64,000 nucleotides of DNA from Saussurea involucrata (taxonomy: Eukaryota; Streptophyta; Magnoliopsida; Asterales; Asteraceae): NCBI GenBank assembly GCA_033807775.1, contig CM066313.1, positions 86,367,484 through 86,431,483 on the forward strand, in the 5' to 3' direction. Below the pieces are notes generated by a model, which searched no databases, was not told where the DNA came from, and saw only the letters and a list, made by a program, of their open reading frames with translations. The position numbers and the translations under genes are program-made. Shown here one piece after another: positions 1 to 12,043 of this stretch (positions are counted from its first letter, which is position 1; every line of letters starts with the position of its first letter).

Positions 1-522
1 TAGTACTGCTAAGTCAAGTTAATGCTGCTGGAATGAATTAGTGCTGCTGGAGAATATTAGTACTGCTCATGCTGAATGAAGATTAATACTGCTGATGTGA
101 TAAGTTTGGTATGCGAAGAGATTGGAGATAAAGATGGAATGGATGAAGATATGCTTAAAGAAGATTCAGAAGATCAATTTATTTTTGATAGTTATCTTGT
201 AATTATTGTGTATAAATAGATGTTGATAGATAGCTATTCGAGTGAGGAGAATATACGAGAGTTTCAGGATTCTATTTTGTTTTAGAGAGAACTAACCTCA
301 AGGCTTAGAACCCTATTTCGAGAGAAGTAGAAGTCGTCTTGATTGAGCCTGTTCATCAAGATTGAGGTTTGGTTGTAATCTTGTGAGTCGAAGCATTGAA
401 TACAAACAGTTTGTGTTCTCTGATATATTGTTCTTTGATTGTGTGAATTAAAGTTCTTTTTCGCAGATTCTTTAATTCTGAATTCTAAGTATTATTAGTC
501 TTGTTAAGATTCGATCCTGACA
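1..522 (+). repeat. 5' LTR of outer copia element (left-truncated by the window)
   Basis: Matches 21266-21787 base for base except 6 substitutions. It ends in CA at 522, directly before the PBS. A TATA box (tataaata) lies near 211-218. The first 110 bases carry degenerate copies of the RTTARTRCTGCT motif, spaced about 20-30 bp apart. The LTR acts as promoter and polyadenylation signal of the element. Confidence 0.92.
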
Positions 523-524
523 AG

Positions 525-536
525 TGGTATCAGAGC
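525..536 (+). promoter_or_regulatory. Primer binding site (tRNA-Met) of outer element
   Basis: TGGTATCAGAGC lies 2 bases after the LTR end. It is the canonical plant copia/gypsy site complementary to the 3' end of initiator tRNA-Met and primes minus-strand cDNA. Confidence 0.93.
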
Positions 537-564
537 TTGCGTTTCTTAGAATTCTACAATTATT

Positions 565-3093
565 ATGGACAATTCTATTGAATCAAACAGTACTCTTGTT
601 TCTAAGGTTCCCATGCTCAGACCCAATGAGTTTGATATGTGGAAAATTAGAATCAAGCAGTATATTCTGCTTACTGATTATTCCATCTGGGATATCATAG
701 AGAATGGTCCATGTGCTGAAGGAAGAACTGGACCAGATGGCAAAAGACCTCCTCCAAAGACTGATGCAGAGAGAAAAGTCAGACAAATAGAGATGAAGGC
801 CTTAAGCACTCTGCTTTTGGCTATCCCCAATGAATATCAGCATCAATTTCAACACTGCACTGATGCTCAGATTCTGTGGAATGCATTAGAAAAGATATTC
901 ACTGGCACCAAAAGCACCAAGAGGAATCAGAAGGCAATTCTCAAGCAGCAGTATGAAAACTTTACTTCTACTAAGAATGAGTCTATGACTCAAACTTTTG
1001 ATAGATTTAATAAGCTGATTGGAGAATTGGCCACAGTAGGAGTCAAGATGGAGGCTGATGATGTTAGCAGAAAGTTCTTAAGATCATTAGGTGAAGAGTG
1101 GACAATGTATACTGTGTCCTTCAGACAGAATGACCAATTGGAAGATAAAGAGCTTGATGATCTTTACAATGATCTTAGAGTCTTTGAAGCAGAGGTTGAA
1201 GCCAAAAAGAAGCCCTCTGGATATGTACATAATGCTGCACTCCTTTCAGCATCACCTTATTCTACTGCTAACCCTGAATCAGTTAGTGCTGCTGGAGGAG
1301 TCAATCAGGAAAAGATCAATGATTCAGTACTAGAAGTCTTCTTTTCTAGTCATGTTAATTCCTCATTGATTAATGATGACTTAGAACAGATTAATGCTGA
1401 TGATCTTGAAGAGATGGATATCAAGTGGCAGATGGCTATGCTGTCTATGAGGGTGAAAAGATTCATAAAGAGGACAGGGAGAAACAGCTTTTCCCAAAGA
1501 AGAGAAGATGGTGCTGGATTTGACAAGTCCAAAGTTGAATGCTACAAGTGTCACAAGATGGGACACTTTGCCAGGGAATGCAGAGGTGGAACATCTCACA
1601 ACAGCCATCAACAAACTCAGGCTGGAAGCTCCAATCAAAACAGAAACTCTATTCAAGCTCTTGTCTCTCAACAAGGAATGGGATTTGATTGGAGTGATCA
1701 AGCAGAAGAGGCCATCCAAAATTAAGCACTTATGGCTGAAGTTTCAGATCTTCCCACTGAGGTAAAATCTAATCTCTGTACTCAAGCTTGTATAGACACT
1801 GTTAAAAGGTATAGAGATCACAATCAGGGAATGTGTGATGACCTTAAGAGATTAGAAAAGGACAGAAAAGACTATGTAGTAATTGTTGAGAGGTTTGAAG
1901 AACAGATTAGGGCTTTTCAAGCCAATGAACTTCAACACTCCTATGATACAAACTACTGGAAATGGGAAAAGGATGGTCTAGAGTTCCAGCTTAGAGAATC
2001 CAGGGAAGAGTGTGAGAAACTAAAAGGAGAACTTGAGAAAGTAAAACTTGATGTTGAAAAGTTTTCAAAAGCTTCTAAAGTTATGGACACCATAATAAAT
2101 GCTCAAGTCCATAGTAAGATGAAAACAGGCCTAGGGTACAATGCCACACCCCCACCCTACAACAACAACTACATCCCTCCTAAGTCAGACCTATTAGAAA
2201 CCAAGGATAGGAAGGACTTATCTGAAGGAGCCACTGAAGTAGATCCATTAGATAAAGTAGTTGTTGAGGATAAGACTGAAAAAGAAGGATCTGATGAGGA
2301 ATGTGTAAGTCCATGTGTTAAGAACAATGAGATGAAAAGGACTGGAAAGGGAAAGGGAGTTCATTATACACAGACCACTGTTGTGAACTCTAATACTTGT
2401 GAACATTGTTCTTGCAAGAAATCTCAAGAGAATAAGCCCCAAAAACATGATAAAAAGAGGGGAAATCAAAGAAATTGGAATAACCAGTGGGCACAAAAGC
2501 AAGGAGTTGACCTGCAAAGGATTAACAGACCAAAACCTTGTTTTATTTGTGGCAAATTGAATCATCTTGCCAAATACTGTTATTTCAATCCTATTAACCA
2601 AAAGAAAAGTTTTCAAAGAAGTTTTCACAAATCTTCTGGTTATAGGAAGCCTGCAAGGAATAATGTGGCTAAGAAACAAGCTGAATCCAAAAGCCACATG
2701 AGAAAATAGACTGAAAAGGAATGTGTCAATATGTGGGTCCCCAAAAGCACTAATGTTAGTACTGCTGACAAGGATAGTGCTGCTAGAAGCAATACTACTG
2801 CCAATACTGCTGCTAGCAGTGTTAGTGTTGCTAACTCTGTTAGTGCTGCTAGCTCTGTTAGTGCTGCTAACTCTGTTAGTGCTGCTAACTCTGTTAGTGC
2901 TGCTAACTCTGTTAGTACTTCTTCTAAGGTTAATACTGCTTCTAGTTTTTGTGCTGCTAGACCAATCATATTGACAAAGTACTCCAATTCTGCAGTACCT
3001 AAGTTTGAAAATCTCATCAAAACCCAATGCAAGTACTTTGATGAGCAAGGGAGACCCAAGACCACTTTGGCTTGGGTTCCCAATAAAAACTAA
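565..3093 (+). pseudogene. gag: gag of outer SIRE-like element, with two in-frame stops
   Basis: Starts at an ATG 29 bases after the PBS. The N-terminal UBN2-type gag region has the RPNEFDMWKIRIKQY block common to plant copia. A CCHC zinc knuckle (C-X2-C-X4-H-X4-C) lies at 1540-1581 and a second at 2539-2580, with a charged, helix-prone stretch between them. The same frame is stopped by TAA at 1723-1725 (CAA in the nested relative) and TAG at 2707-2709 before its natural end at 3091-3093. The last 100 codons before the end are a Ser/Ala/Val/Asn repeat. Gag forms the virus-like particle and binds the element RNA. Because the two stops are absent from the sister copy, they are post-insertion decay or inherited damage; which one cannot be told here. 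Confidence 0.9.
2810..2945 (+). repeat. 18-bp coding tandem repeat in gag C-terminus
   Basis: Consecutive units of gttagtgctgctaactct encode Ser-Val-Ser-Ala-Ala-Asn repeats. The unit is a multiple of three and keeps frame. Its core is the same as the motif found in the element's LTRs and noncoding spacer, where the period is 17 bp. The nested copy has a longer, more diverged version at about 12200-12560. Confidence 0.88.
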
Positions 3094-3107
3094 TTGATTT
3101 ATCTTAT

Positions 3108-4501
3108 GTGCAGGGCAACCAACAGCTCAAGGAGAAGAGCATCTGGCATGTTGATAGTGGTTGCTCCAGGCACATGACAGGTAACATGTCCTGCCTCAAG
3201 AATTTCAAAAGAATTGATGGAGGACGTGTTGCTTTTGGGAATAATCCTGCAGGAGGTAAGATAAGTGGTAAAGGTGATGTGTCAAAAGGTAAGATGACAT
3301 TTGAGGATGTTTACTATGTTGAGCAATTGAGATACAACCTGTTAAGTGTATCACAGGTCTGTGACAAGAAACATAGTATATTATTTACTGATTCAGAATG
3401 CATTATTCTTGCTCCTGGATTCAAGGTAGTTGATGAAAACATGATACTATTGAGAACTCCTAGAAAGGATAATGTGTATTGTTTAGATTTAGAAAGTGTT
3501 TCATCTGATTCATCTCTAAACTGTTTAGTTTCAAAAGCTTCAATAGATGAATCATCACTTTGGCACAGAAGGATGTGTCACATGAATTTTAAAACAATGA
3601 ATAAACTGGTTAAAAATAATCTTGTTAGGGGTTTACCATCAAAAGTCTATTCATGTGATGATCATTGTGTTGCATGTCTCAAAGGCAAACAACACAAAAC
3701 TTCCCATAAGTCCAAAGAGATAAACACTATCTTAAATCCTCTTCAGTTGTTGCATATGGATCTGTTTGGCCCTACAAATGTCATGAGCATTGGCCAGAAG
3801 TCATACTGTTTAGTTATTGTTGATGATTACTCTAGATTTACTTGGGTATATTTTCTGAGAACTAAAGATGAGACAAGTGGACTGATCAAATCTTTTATTC
3901 TTAGAATTGAAAACCAATCAAATCAAAAAGTGAAAGTCATTAGATCAGATAATGGGACTGAATTTAAAAACTTTGATCTAAACACCTTTTGTGAGGAAAA
4001 AGGAATTGAGAGACAATACAGTGCCCCTAGGACTCCACAACAGAATGGTGTTGCTGAGAGAAGGAATAGGACACTGATTGAGGCTGCTAGATCTCTGTTA
4101 GCTGATTCAAAATTACCCACTACTTTTTGGGCAGAAGCAGTTAATACTGCTTGTTATGTTCAGAACAGAGTTTTGGTAATAAAGCCTAAAAACAAGACAC
4201 CTTATGAGCTTTTTCTGAAAAAGAAACCATTTATTGGATTTTTCAAACCATTTGGGTGTCCTTGTACAATTCTCAATACCAAATCTCACTTAGGTAAGTT
4301 TGATAGCAAAGCAGATGATGGCTTTCTTGTTGGTTACTCATCTCAGAGTAAGGCTTACAGAGTGTTTAATACCTCTTCTAGAATAATTGAAGAAAGTGAC
4401 AATGTCAAATGTAATGAGAACACACCAAATCCTATTGGTTCAGGTCCTGATTGGCTATTTGACATTGATTCACTCACTAATTCTTTGGGTTTCAGTAGTG
4501 A
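3108..4501 (+). pseudogene. pol: pol of outer element, 5' part (protease and integrase)
   Basis: The pol frame is open from 3087; the first codons fit GTGCAGGGC at 3108, with no ATG in this frame near it. Visible domains: aspartic protease with WHVDSGCSRHMTG (DSG catalytic triplet, about residue 17); GAG-pre-integrase HHCC zinc finger (LWHRRMCHMN ... CVACLKGKQHK); integrase core with the first Asp in LHMDLFGP, the second in RSDNGTEF and the Glu in NGVAERRNRTLIE. The frame is cut at 4501 by the nested element and resumes in the same frame at 15652. Pol lies in a different frame from gag, so it needs splicing, reinitiation or another recoding event. The 470-codon open frame visible at this locus ends in 6 codons read out of the inserted LTR. 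Confidence 0.92.
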
Positions 4502-5284
4502 TGTCAGGATCGAATCTTAACAAGACAACAAACACTTAGAATTCAGAATTAAAGAATCTGCGGAAAAGAACTTTAATTCTCACAATCAAGAACAATGTAA
4601 CAGAAAATTCACCACTTTGTATATTCACTAAATCGACTCACAAGATTACAACCAAACCTCAATCTTGTTGAACAGGCTCAACAAGACGACTTCTACTTCT
4701 CTAGAAATAGGGTTCTTACACCTTGAGGTTAAATCTCTCTAAAAACAATATCGAATTGCTTTTCACACGTATATTAACTCGTCTATCATGTATATCTTTA
4801 TGTGTGTTCTAATAGCTATCTATCAATACTATTTATACAAAAATAATTACAAGATAACTATCAACAAGTAACTTGATCTTCTAAATCTTCGTTAAACATA
4901 TCTTGATCAATTCCTTCTTTGTCTCCAAAAGTATCGCATACCAATCTTAACAAACTCAGCAGTATTAACCTTCATTCTTCATGAGCAGTAGTAACAATCT
5001 CCAGCAGTATTAAGTCACGAGCAGTACTAACAGATATTCGATACCAGCAGTACTAACCTTGACTTGCAGTAGTAACTTAGACAAGCAGTACTAACCTCAC
5101 AGAAGCAGCATTAATAATATTCCAGCAGTAGTAACTTTGTTCAGGCAGCATTAACCATGTACCAGCAGTAGTAACTTTGTTCTGGCAGCACTAACATTGA
5201 ACTAGCAGTACTAACCTTGAGCTGGCAGTAGTAATGTTGTTCTGGCAGTACTAACCATACTTAGCATATCTTCAGTTCCCAACA
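4502..5284 (-). repeat. 3' LTR of inner copia element
   Basis: 783 bp, TGTTGGGA to TGACA on the minus strand. It differs from the other LTR at two positions near its upstream end (the g of 'gagctgg' and the g of 'cagttccc' here, a in the 5' LTR). A TATA-like box lies at 4831-4838. The U3 part (about 4960-5270) holds around 15 degenerate GCAGTANTAAC motifs. Confidence 0.95.
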
Positions 5285-5298
5285 ATCTCCCCCTAACT
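5285..5298 (-). promoter_or_regulatory. Polypurine tract of inner element
   Basis: On the minus strand AGTTAGGGGGAGAT abuts the LTR. It is identical in core to the outer element's tract at 21027-21040 and is the plus-strand cDNA primer site. Confidence 0.9.
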
Positions 5299-5348
5299 TG
5301 ACTTTTCAGGATGAGAAGTTAAGTTCTTCAGATGATGCTTCCAAAACC

Positions 5349-8030
5349 TTAGTCATCAACGCATAGATTTGGATCCAATCCCAGACTTTGATTGAGAATC
5401 CTTTTTACAAGGTATCTTGCCATTTTAGAGTCTTTGTCACTTACCAACTTAGCATGCAGCATTCCTTTCAACTTTTTCATGCTGTGCTTGTATACAACAT
5501 CCACCAAATAATATTCATGAAATGCATTGTCAAGAGAGATGACATACACTCCACAATTCTCAATGAGCATCCAGTTGGTAATGACTTGAAAATTCCTTGC
5601 CATCAAATGCTGAACTGCTTCTGGTTTGAACATTAAACACAAGTATTCAAGAACCATCTTTGTGATAGACATACCTTGCTCTGTCAGCATGTTTCCATAT
5701 AGCCTCATTCCAACTTTGAACATCTCTTCCAGGTCAGATCTAGAGCATGTTCTGATAAGTTTTCCCCAAGTAGGACAAACTTCAAACTTTCCATCTGCCC
5801 TTTTGATTCTGATGAACTCCTTTCTTCCATCTTTCAATGTGTCCCAGAAGATGATCTCAGGAGGCATGGAAGACAATGGTGTAGTCTTGATTGGATTAGT
5901 ATCAACCACAGTAATATACAAATCACATTGAGCATTTGATTGTGATTGTACATTGCTTGGTTGACCTGATGAAGTTGCCACTTCTTCTCCAGCAACTTTT
6001 GGTTCAGATTTCTCTTTTACTGCTTCCTCCAGGGCTTCTTCTACTGTTGAATCCACCCTTGGCTTCTTTATATCTTTCTTCTTTGAGGCTATTGACTTTG
6101 TTCTTGGCCTCTTTGTTCTTTTGAAAGGTTTAACAGCTTCAGGAGTGGTTTCAGGTGTTTCTTCTTTGTGGCTCTTAGCAGCACTAACAGTTTCTGCTGC
6201 CTTTTGTTTTTCAGCAGCATTATCTGTTTCTACTTCTTTTGCAACCTCAGCAGCAGTAACCGTTTCTGCTGCTGGTTCTGTTTCTGCTTCCTTTGTAATA
6301 TCAGCAGCAGTAACGGTTTCTGCTGCTGTTTCTGTTTCTGCTTCTTTTGTAATATCAGCAGCAGTAACGGTTTCTGCTGCTGTTTCTGTTTCTGCTTCCT
6401 TTGTAAGATCAGCAGCAGTAACGGTTTCTGCTGCTGTTTCTGTTTCTGCTTCCTTTGTAAGATCAGCAGCCTCCTCAGTCTCCCCCTCAACCTTATACTC
6501 CCCCTCAATGTTTGCATCCTCCATGTTTAGATCTGAGTCTGACTCCCCCTTTTTGGAAGCATCATTGGTAGGGTTTCTTCTCCTAAGGACAAATTGAGCT
6601 CTCTTCTTTCTGTGCAACAACTTAGTGATCATCTTCCTTTGCTTCTCAAGCTGTGAGTTTTGATAGAGGACCACTTTCTTGAGTTCATCAATTTCCTTTT
6701 TCTGATCCATGACCTCAATGTTGATATTTGCAATAGTTTCCATCAATTCCTCGTACGTATATCTATCCTCACCCTGTTTAGGAGTTTTTACCTCCCTTAA
6801 AGGATCATTGGAAGTTTTAGCAGGTGTCTCTTGCCTAGCAAAAGCACTACCTACCCCCTTGGTTTCTTGGCACCTGGGACCTCTGGATGATTTCTCACCC
6901 TGAGTTGCCGTGAGGAAGGGCTTAGTTATTTTACCACTGGCCTTCTCTTTGCTAGTAGAAGTAGTGGCAGCCTTGCGACTCACATGCTCAACCTTCTCCT
7001 TAGTGAGCACCTTCTTGGGGTTGGGAGACACCCCTGTGGTTTCCCTTTCGATATTCTCCATTGGAGAATGCTCCAACAGAGGGCTTAAAGGCTTCGGGCT
7101 CTTAGGAGATACATCAAGGGAAGGAACCTTGTGTACCTTTCTTCTTTCAAACCTTTTGGTTATTGTGGGAGTGGGTCGTTCAAGAATGGACTGAGGGATT
7201 TCTTTTGAGATGGAAGGTTGGGATTGGTCATCAGTGGGTGTGTCTAATGAGGGCCTTGACCCTGATGCCATACCTTCATTTGTGTGGGACACAACCATCA
7301 TTGTAGAGAACAATGGTGTGTCAACTCCTTCCGAGTCCCTAGGAAGTCTTTTCATATTTGAAAAAACCTTCCCTTTAGGGGATTTTGGCACATATACCTC
7401 ATCAAATTGAGGCATATCCATCAATTCCTTGGTAATTACTTCCTGAACAAACCTTGGATACATATAGAAACGCTTTTTGGAATCCAGGTTTGCCACAAGA
7501 TCATTGAAAATCATTTGAGAAAAATTAAACTTCCTGTTAGTGGCTAAGCAGACTAGAGCATAAGCAATAGTACTGCTGAACTCACTCCATCCAGTAGTTT
7601 TCTTTGAAATACAATGCATTAGGGTATGAACAAAGAATCTCCATTGAGTAAAAAATTTTGACTTGTAGAATTTAAAGACTCCAATGGGACCTTCATACCC
7701 CATTCTTTGTAAAGTTGAGAAGAGTTATTCATTGGGAATAGAAGATATACCTGAGGCATCATCTAGTCGAAGAGTGATGCGAATGAGTTCTTCTGAAACT
7801 TTCAAGGGTTTGTCACATACCCTTGTTTGAATGACTTTATGCCCATCTTCGGATTCTACGGTGGCATTGGCCCAGAATTACGTCTGATGCTCGATGTATA
7901 TTGTTGGATTCACCGTTAGGGCATACGAAATATGAGTGGACGTGAGAAAATCCACAATTTCATGAAATCCTTCGGCCTGCTTCGGCTTCTGAAGCATTGC
8001 AATCTCATTATGCTCGTCGACAAACTCCAT
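5349..8030 (-). pseudogene. Third ORF of inner element (positionally env-like), with two stops near the N-terminus
   Basis: The intact counterpart in the outer element starts MTTMEFVDEHNE; here the homologous ATG is at 8030-8028. The frame is stopped by TAA at 7880-7878 and again at 7727-7725, leaving a 784-codon open frame from 7703. The N-terminal domain (about 250 residues) is shared with the outer copy. It is followed by a low-complexity basic/proline region, a coiled coil (IDELKKV...), an Ala/Glu/Thr repeat region, a Lys/Arg-rich stretch resembling a nuclear localisation signal (KRTKRPRTKSIASKKK), and a conserved C-terminal domain. I see no signal peptide or transmembrane segment, so the name env-like rests on position only. 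Function unknown. Similar proteins are common in Asteraceae annotations. Confidence 0.8.
6240..6480 (-). repeat. 54-bp coding tandem repeat, about four copies
   Basis: Four 54-bp units encode an 18-residue repeat (DLTKEAETETAAETVTAA). The first copies differ by one or two codons. The DNA contains GTTACTGCTGCT, a variant of the element-wide motif. The outer element has a more diverged Ala/Glu region in the same place. Confidence 0.9.
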
Positions 8031-8169
8031 AATCGTTGTGCTTCCTGAGGATTTGAAAAGAAAACACAGAGATTCTAGGGAGACTAGGTTAGAACGAGAG
8101 AGAAGAAGTTAATGCGAAGAGTCGTTATGAACTTTGGCGGGCAAACAGGGGTATTTATAGCAGTATTTG

Positions 8170-8600
8170 CCCTAGATTTTCAAAAGCAGTATTAACGACA
8201 TAAGCAGTATTAACTTTGAAGCAGTATTAACGACTGAGCAGTATTAACTACACAAGCAGTATTAACTACTGAAGCAGTATTAACTACTGAGCAGTATTAA
8301 CTGTGCACTAGCAGTATTAACTACTGAGCAGTATTAACTGCAAAGCAGTATTAACTGCAAAGCAGTATTAACTGTGCACTAACAGTATTAACTACTGAGC
8401 AGTATTAACTGCAAAGCAGTATTAACTACTGAGCAGTATTAACTACGGAGCAGTATTAACTGCAAAGCAGTATTAACTACTGAGCAGTATTAACAACTGA
8501 GCAGTATTAACTACTGAGCAGTATTAACTACTGAGCAGTATTAACTGCCAGAACACTGGCAGTAGTAACTCTGCACAGGCAGTAGTAACTACACTTACAC
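8170..8600 (-). repeat. 17-bp tandem array between pol and third ORF (inner element)
   Basis: About 21 copies of GCAGTATTAAC followed by a 6-bp linker (tactga, tgcaaa and variants) give a 17-bp period, with two 20-bp units. On the element's sense strand the unit reads GTTAATACTGC. Noncoding. It lies between pol and the third ORF, in the same place as the array at 17762-18017 in the outer element. Confidence 0.93.
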
Positions 8601-8706
8601 TTTTCTGCACTTGGTAATCTGAGGGAAAACAGAGGATCCTGAGAAAGAGAGTTAGTAGCACCAAATATATGAAGAAATACAGGTATAAAAACATAAAGTC
8701 ATGAAT

Positions 8707-11700
8707 TTATTCTAGGTTGATCATGCCCACACTTGTTACCAAAAAGGTGAATCTACCCACATCAAAAGCTTTTGTGAATAGATCAGCAAGCTGGTCATTT
8801 GTATGAACTTTAGCAACCTGAATTAATTTCTTTTCATTGCAATCTCTTATAAAGTGATACCTGATCTCTATATGCTTTGTTTTTGAGTGTTTGACTGGAT
8901 TATTAACAATGCTAATAGCACTGTTGTTATCAATGAAGATTGGAGTGTGAAGAAATGTTACCCCATAGTCCAACATCTGATTCTGAATCCATAGAACCTG
9001 AGAGCAGCAGCTATGTACTCAGCCTCTGTGGTAGATAAGGACACTGTGGTTTGTTTCTTACACTGCCAAGATACTAGTCTTGTACCCAAAAACTGACATC
9101 CACCTGAAGTAGACTTCCTATCCATGTTAGCTCCACCCAAGTCACTATCTGAGTATGCAAGCAAGTCAAAAGATGATTCATAAGGATACCAGAGACCTAG
9201 TCTAGGTTGCCCTCTTAGGTATCTGAAAATTCTCTTGACTGCATGAAGATGAGATTGCTTTGGTGTAACTTGAAATCTGGCACAAACACAAACTGAAAAC
9301 ATAATATCTGGTCTAGAGGCTGTGAGATACATGAGAGATCCAATCATTGATCTGTAATGATGGACATCCATATCCTCCCCCTCAAGGTCAGCAGTGAGCT
9401 GTTTGTGTGTCTCCATAGGTGTGCTTGCTGGCTTTGAGTCTGATAAACCAAACTTGTCCAGGATGTCTTTCACATACTTGGATTGGCTAATAAAAATCCC
9501 ATCTTTCCTTTGTTTTACCTGAAGCCCAAGAAAGAAAGTAAGTTCTCCCATGGAACTCATCTTGAAGCTTTTGTGCATTAACTCCTCAAACTCTCTACAC
9601 ATTTGATCATTTGTGGATCCAAAGATGATGTCATCCACATAGATCTGAACAAGTAATGTGTCTTTCTTTCTCCTCTTGATAAACAGGGTTTTGTCAATTA
9701 CTCCTCTTTCAAAGTCATTTTTCAAGAGATAGGTAGACAGGGTGTCATACCATGCTCTTGGGGCTTGATGCAAACCATAAAGAGCCTTCTTCAACTTGTA
9801 TACTCTGTCAGGGTGCAATGGATTCTCAAATCCAGGGGGTTGACAGACATATACTTCTTCCTCAATACTTCCATATAGAAATGCACTTTTGACATCCATT
9901 TGGTACACTTTGAACTTCATGTATGAGGCATAGGCTAGAAATAACCTGATTGCTTCAATCCTTGCCACAGGAGCAAAGACTTCCTCATAATCTATTCCTT
10001 CTTCCTGAGTGTACCCTTGTGCAACCAGTCTAGCTTTGTTTCTGATCACAATCCCTCTGTCATCCTTCTTGTTCCTGAAAATCCACTTGGTGCCAATTGC
10101 TCTATGACCTTTTGGAAGGTCTACCAAGTCCCAAACATCCTGTAATTTGAACTGTAGCAGCTCCTCTTGCATTGCCTCTATCCAGCTTGGGTCTTTCATA
10201 GCATCATAAGCCTTTTTGGGCTCAATCTGGGATAGAAAGCAAGTAAGAACAGTATTAACTGTATTTTGCTGCTCTTGCAACTCTTGGAGTCTGCTTTGCT
10301 TTCTAGTCATCATGGGAGATGCAATATCTCCAATCACCAACTCAGGAGGATGATTTTTCTGAGTTCTTGTTGGATGACCAGCTTCTTCTTGTATGTTCTC
10401 ATCCAGATTTGACTCATTTAATTCTGGATTTGTTTCTGCTTCTTCAGTCACCTCAGATTCTCTGGAATTTGGACCTGAAGACTGATTTTCCTCTGCTCTC
10501 CTCTCTTCTTCATTCTGAATAGGTTCAGCCTCCTCTTGTTGTTCACAGAATTCAACAGGATCAATGGAAGGGAGTGGAAATATCACAAATTGAATTCTGT
10601 GTTCTGATGTTGGTGTATCCCTTTGTCCTGCATATACATCACTACTGAAACCCAAAGAATTAGTGAGTGAATCAATGTCAAATAGCCAATTAGGACCTGA
10701 ACCAATAGGATTTGGTGTGTTCTCATTGCATTTGACATTGTCACTTTCTTCAATTATTCTAGAAGAGGTATTAAAAACTCTGTAGGCCTTACTCTGAGAT
10801 GAATACCCAACAAGAAAACCATCATCTGCTTTGCTATCAAACTTACCTAAGTGAGATTTGGTATTGAGAATAGTACAAGGACATCCAAATGGTTTGAAAA
10901 ATCCAATATATGGTTTCTTTTTATGGAAAAGCTCACAAGGTGTCTTGTTTTTAGGCTTTACAACTAAAACTCTGTTTTGAACATAGCAGGCAGTATTAAC
11001 TGCTTCTGCCCAAAAAGTAATTGGTAACTTTGAATCAGCTAACAGAGATCTAGCAGCCTCAATCAGTGTCCTATTCCTTCTCTCAGCAACACCATTTTGT
11101 TGTGGAGTCCTAGGAGCACTGTATTGTCTCTCAATTCCTTTTTCTTCACAAAAGGTGTTTAGATCAAAATTTTTAAACTCAGTTCCATTATCTGATCTAA
11201 TGACTTTCACTCTTTGATTTGATTGTTTTTCAATTTTGAGAATAAAAGATTTGATCAGTCCACTTGTCTCATCTTTAGTTCTCAGAAAATATACCCAAGT
11301 AAATCTAGAATAATCATCAACAATAACTAAGCAGTATGATTTCTTGCCAATACTCATCACATTAGTAGGACCAAACAGGTCCATATGTAACAGTTGAAGA
11401 GGATTTGAGATAGTGTTTATCTCTTTGGTCTTATGAGAAGTTTTGTGTTGTTTGCCTTTGAGACAAGCAACACAATGATCATCACATGAATAGACTTTGG
11501 ATGGCAAACCCCTTACAAGGTTATTCTTAACAAGTTTATTCATTGTTTTAAAGTTCATGTGACACATCCTTCTGTGCCAAAGTGATGATTCATCCAAAGA
11601 AGCTTTTGAAACTAAACAATTTAGGGATGAATCAGATGAAACACTTTCCAAATCTAAACAATATACATTATCCTTCCTAGGAGTTCTCAGAAGTATCATG

Positions 11701-12032
11701 TTTTCATCAACCACTTTGTATCCAGGAGCAAGGATAATACATTCAGAATCAGTAAACAATATGCTATGCTTCTTGTCACAAACCTGTGATGCACTTAACA
11801 GGTTGTATCTCAATTGCTCAACATAGTACACATCTTCAAAGGTCATCTTACCTTTTGAAACATCACCCTTACCACTTATCTTTCCACCAGCAGGATTATT
11901 TCCAAATGCAACATGTCCTCCATCAATCTTTTTGAAATTTTTGAGGCAGGCCATGTTACCTGTCATGTGCCTGGAGCAACCACTATCAACATGCCAAATG
12001 CTCTTCCCCTTGAGCTGTTGGTTGCCCTGCAC
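8707..12032 (-). pseudogene. pol: pol of inner element, frameshifted in RNase H
   Basis: A 1024-codon frame runs from 12032 to 8958 and holds protease (DSGCSRHMTG), integrase (LHMDLFGP, RSDNGTEF, NGVAERRNRTLIE), reverse transcriptase (VYQMDVKSAFLYG, QIYVDDIIFGS with the catalytic YVDD) and most of RNase H (AYSDSDLGG, STTEAEYIAAA). Just after EYIAAA, near 9000, the sequence is 10 bp shorter than the outer copy between two GCTGCTG repeats. This shifts the frame and gives a spurious tail. The correct frame resumes at 8976-8707, ending GMINLE. The frame starts at a GTG, not an ATG, and is offset from gag. RT/RH activity of this copy is expected to be impaired; this is inference. Confidence 0.93.
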
Positions 12033-12043
12033 ATTAAGATAAA

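Noticed and set aside
525..536. tRNA-Met-like sequence
   Set aside because: Only the 12-base PBS complementary to the tRNA 3' end is present here and at 14850, 28612, 35205 and 41913; no tRNA gene.
2248..3083. Long antisense frames rich in Leu/Ala/Ser repeats (266 and 147 codons) over the gag tail
   Set aside because: They are the complement of the Ser/Val/Ala/Asn coding repeat; composition and lack of any domain show they are shadows.
3081..3093. Possible -1 frameshift site (taaaaac) between gag and pol of the outer element
   Set aside because: It does not fit the X XXY YYZ rule in the gag frame and is not conserved in the inner copy (aataaaactaac).
5349..7703. Membrane or SNARE-type function for the third ORF
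   Set aside because: Proteins of this kind are sometimes labelled as longin-like in databases, as I recall, but I see no longin fold signature, SNARE motif or transmembrane segment here.
8170..8600. CRISPR-like look of the regular 17-bp array
   Set aside because: Units are too short, spacers are not unique, and this is a eukaryotic retrotransposon.
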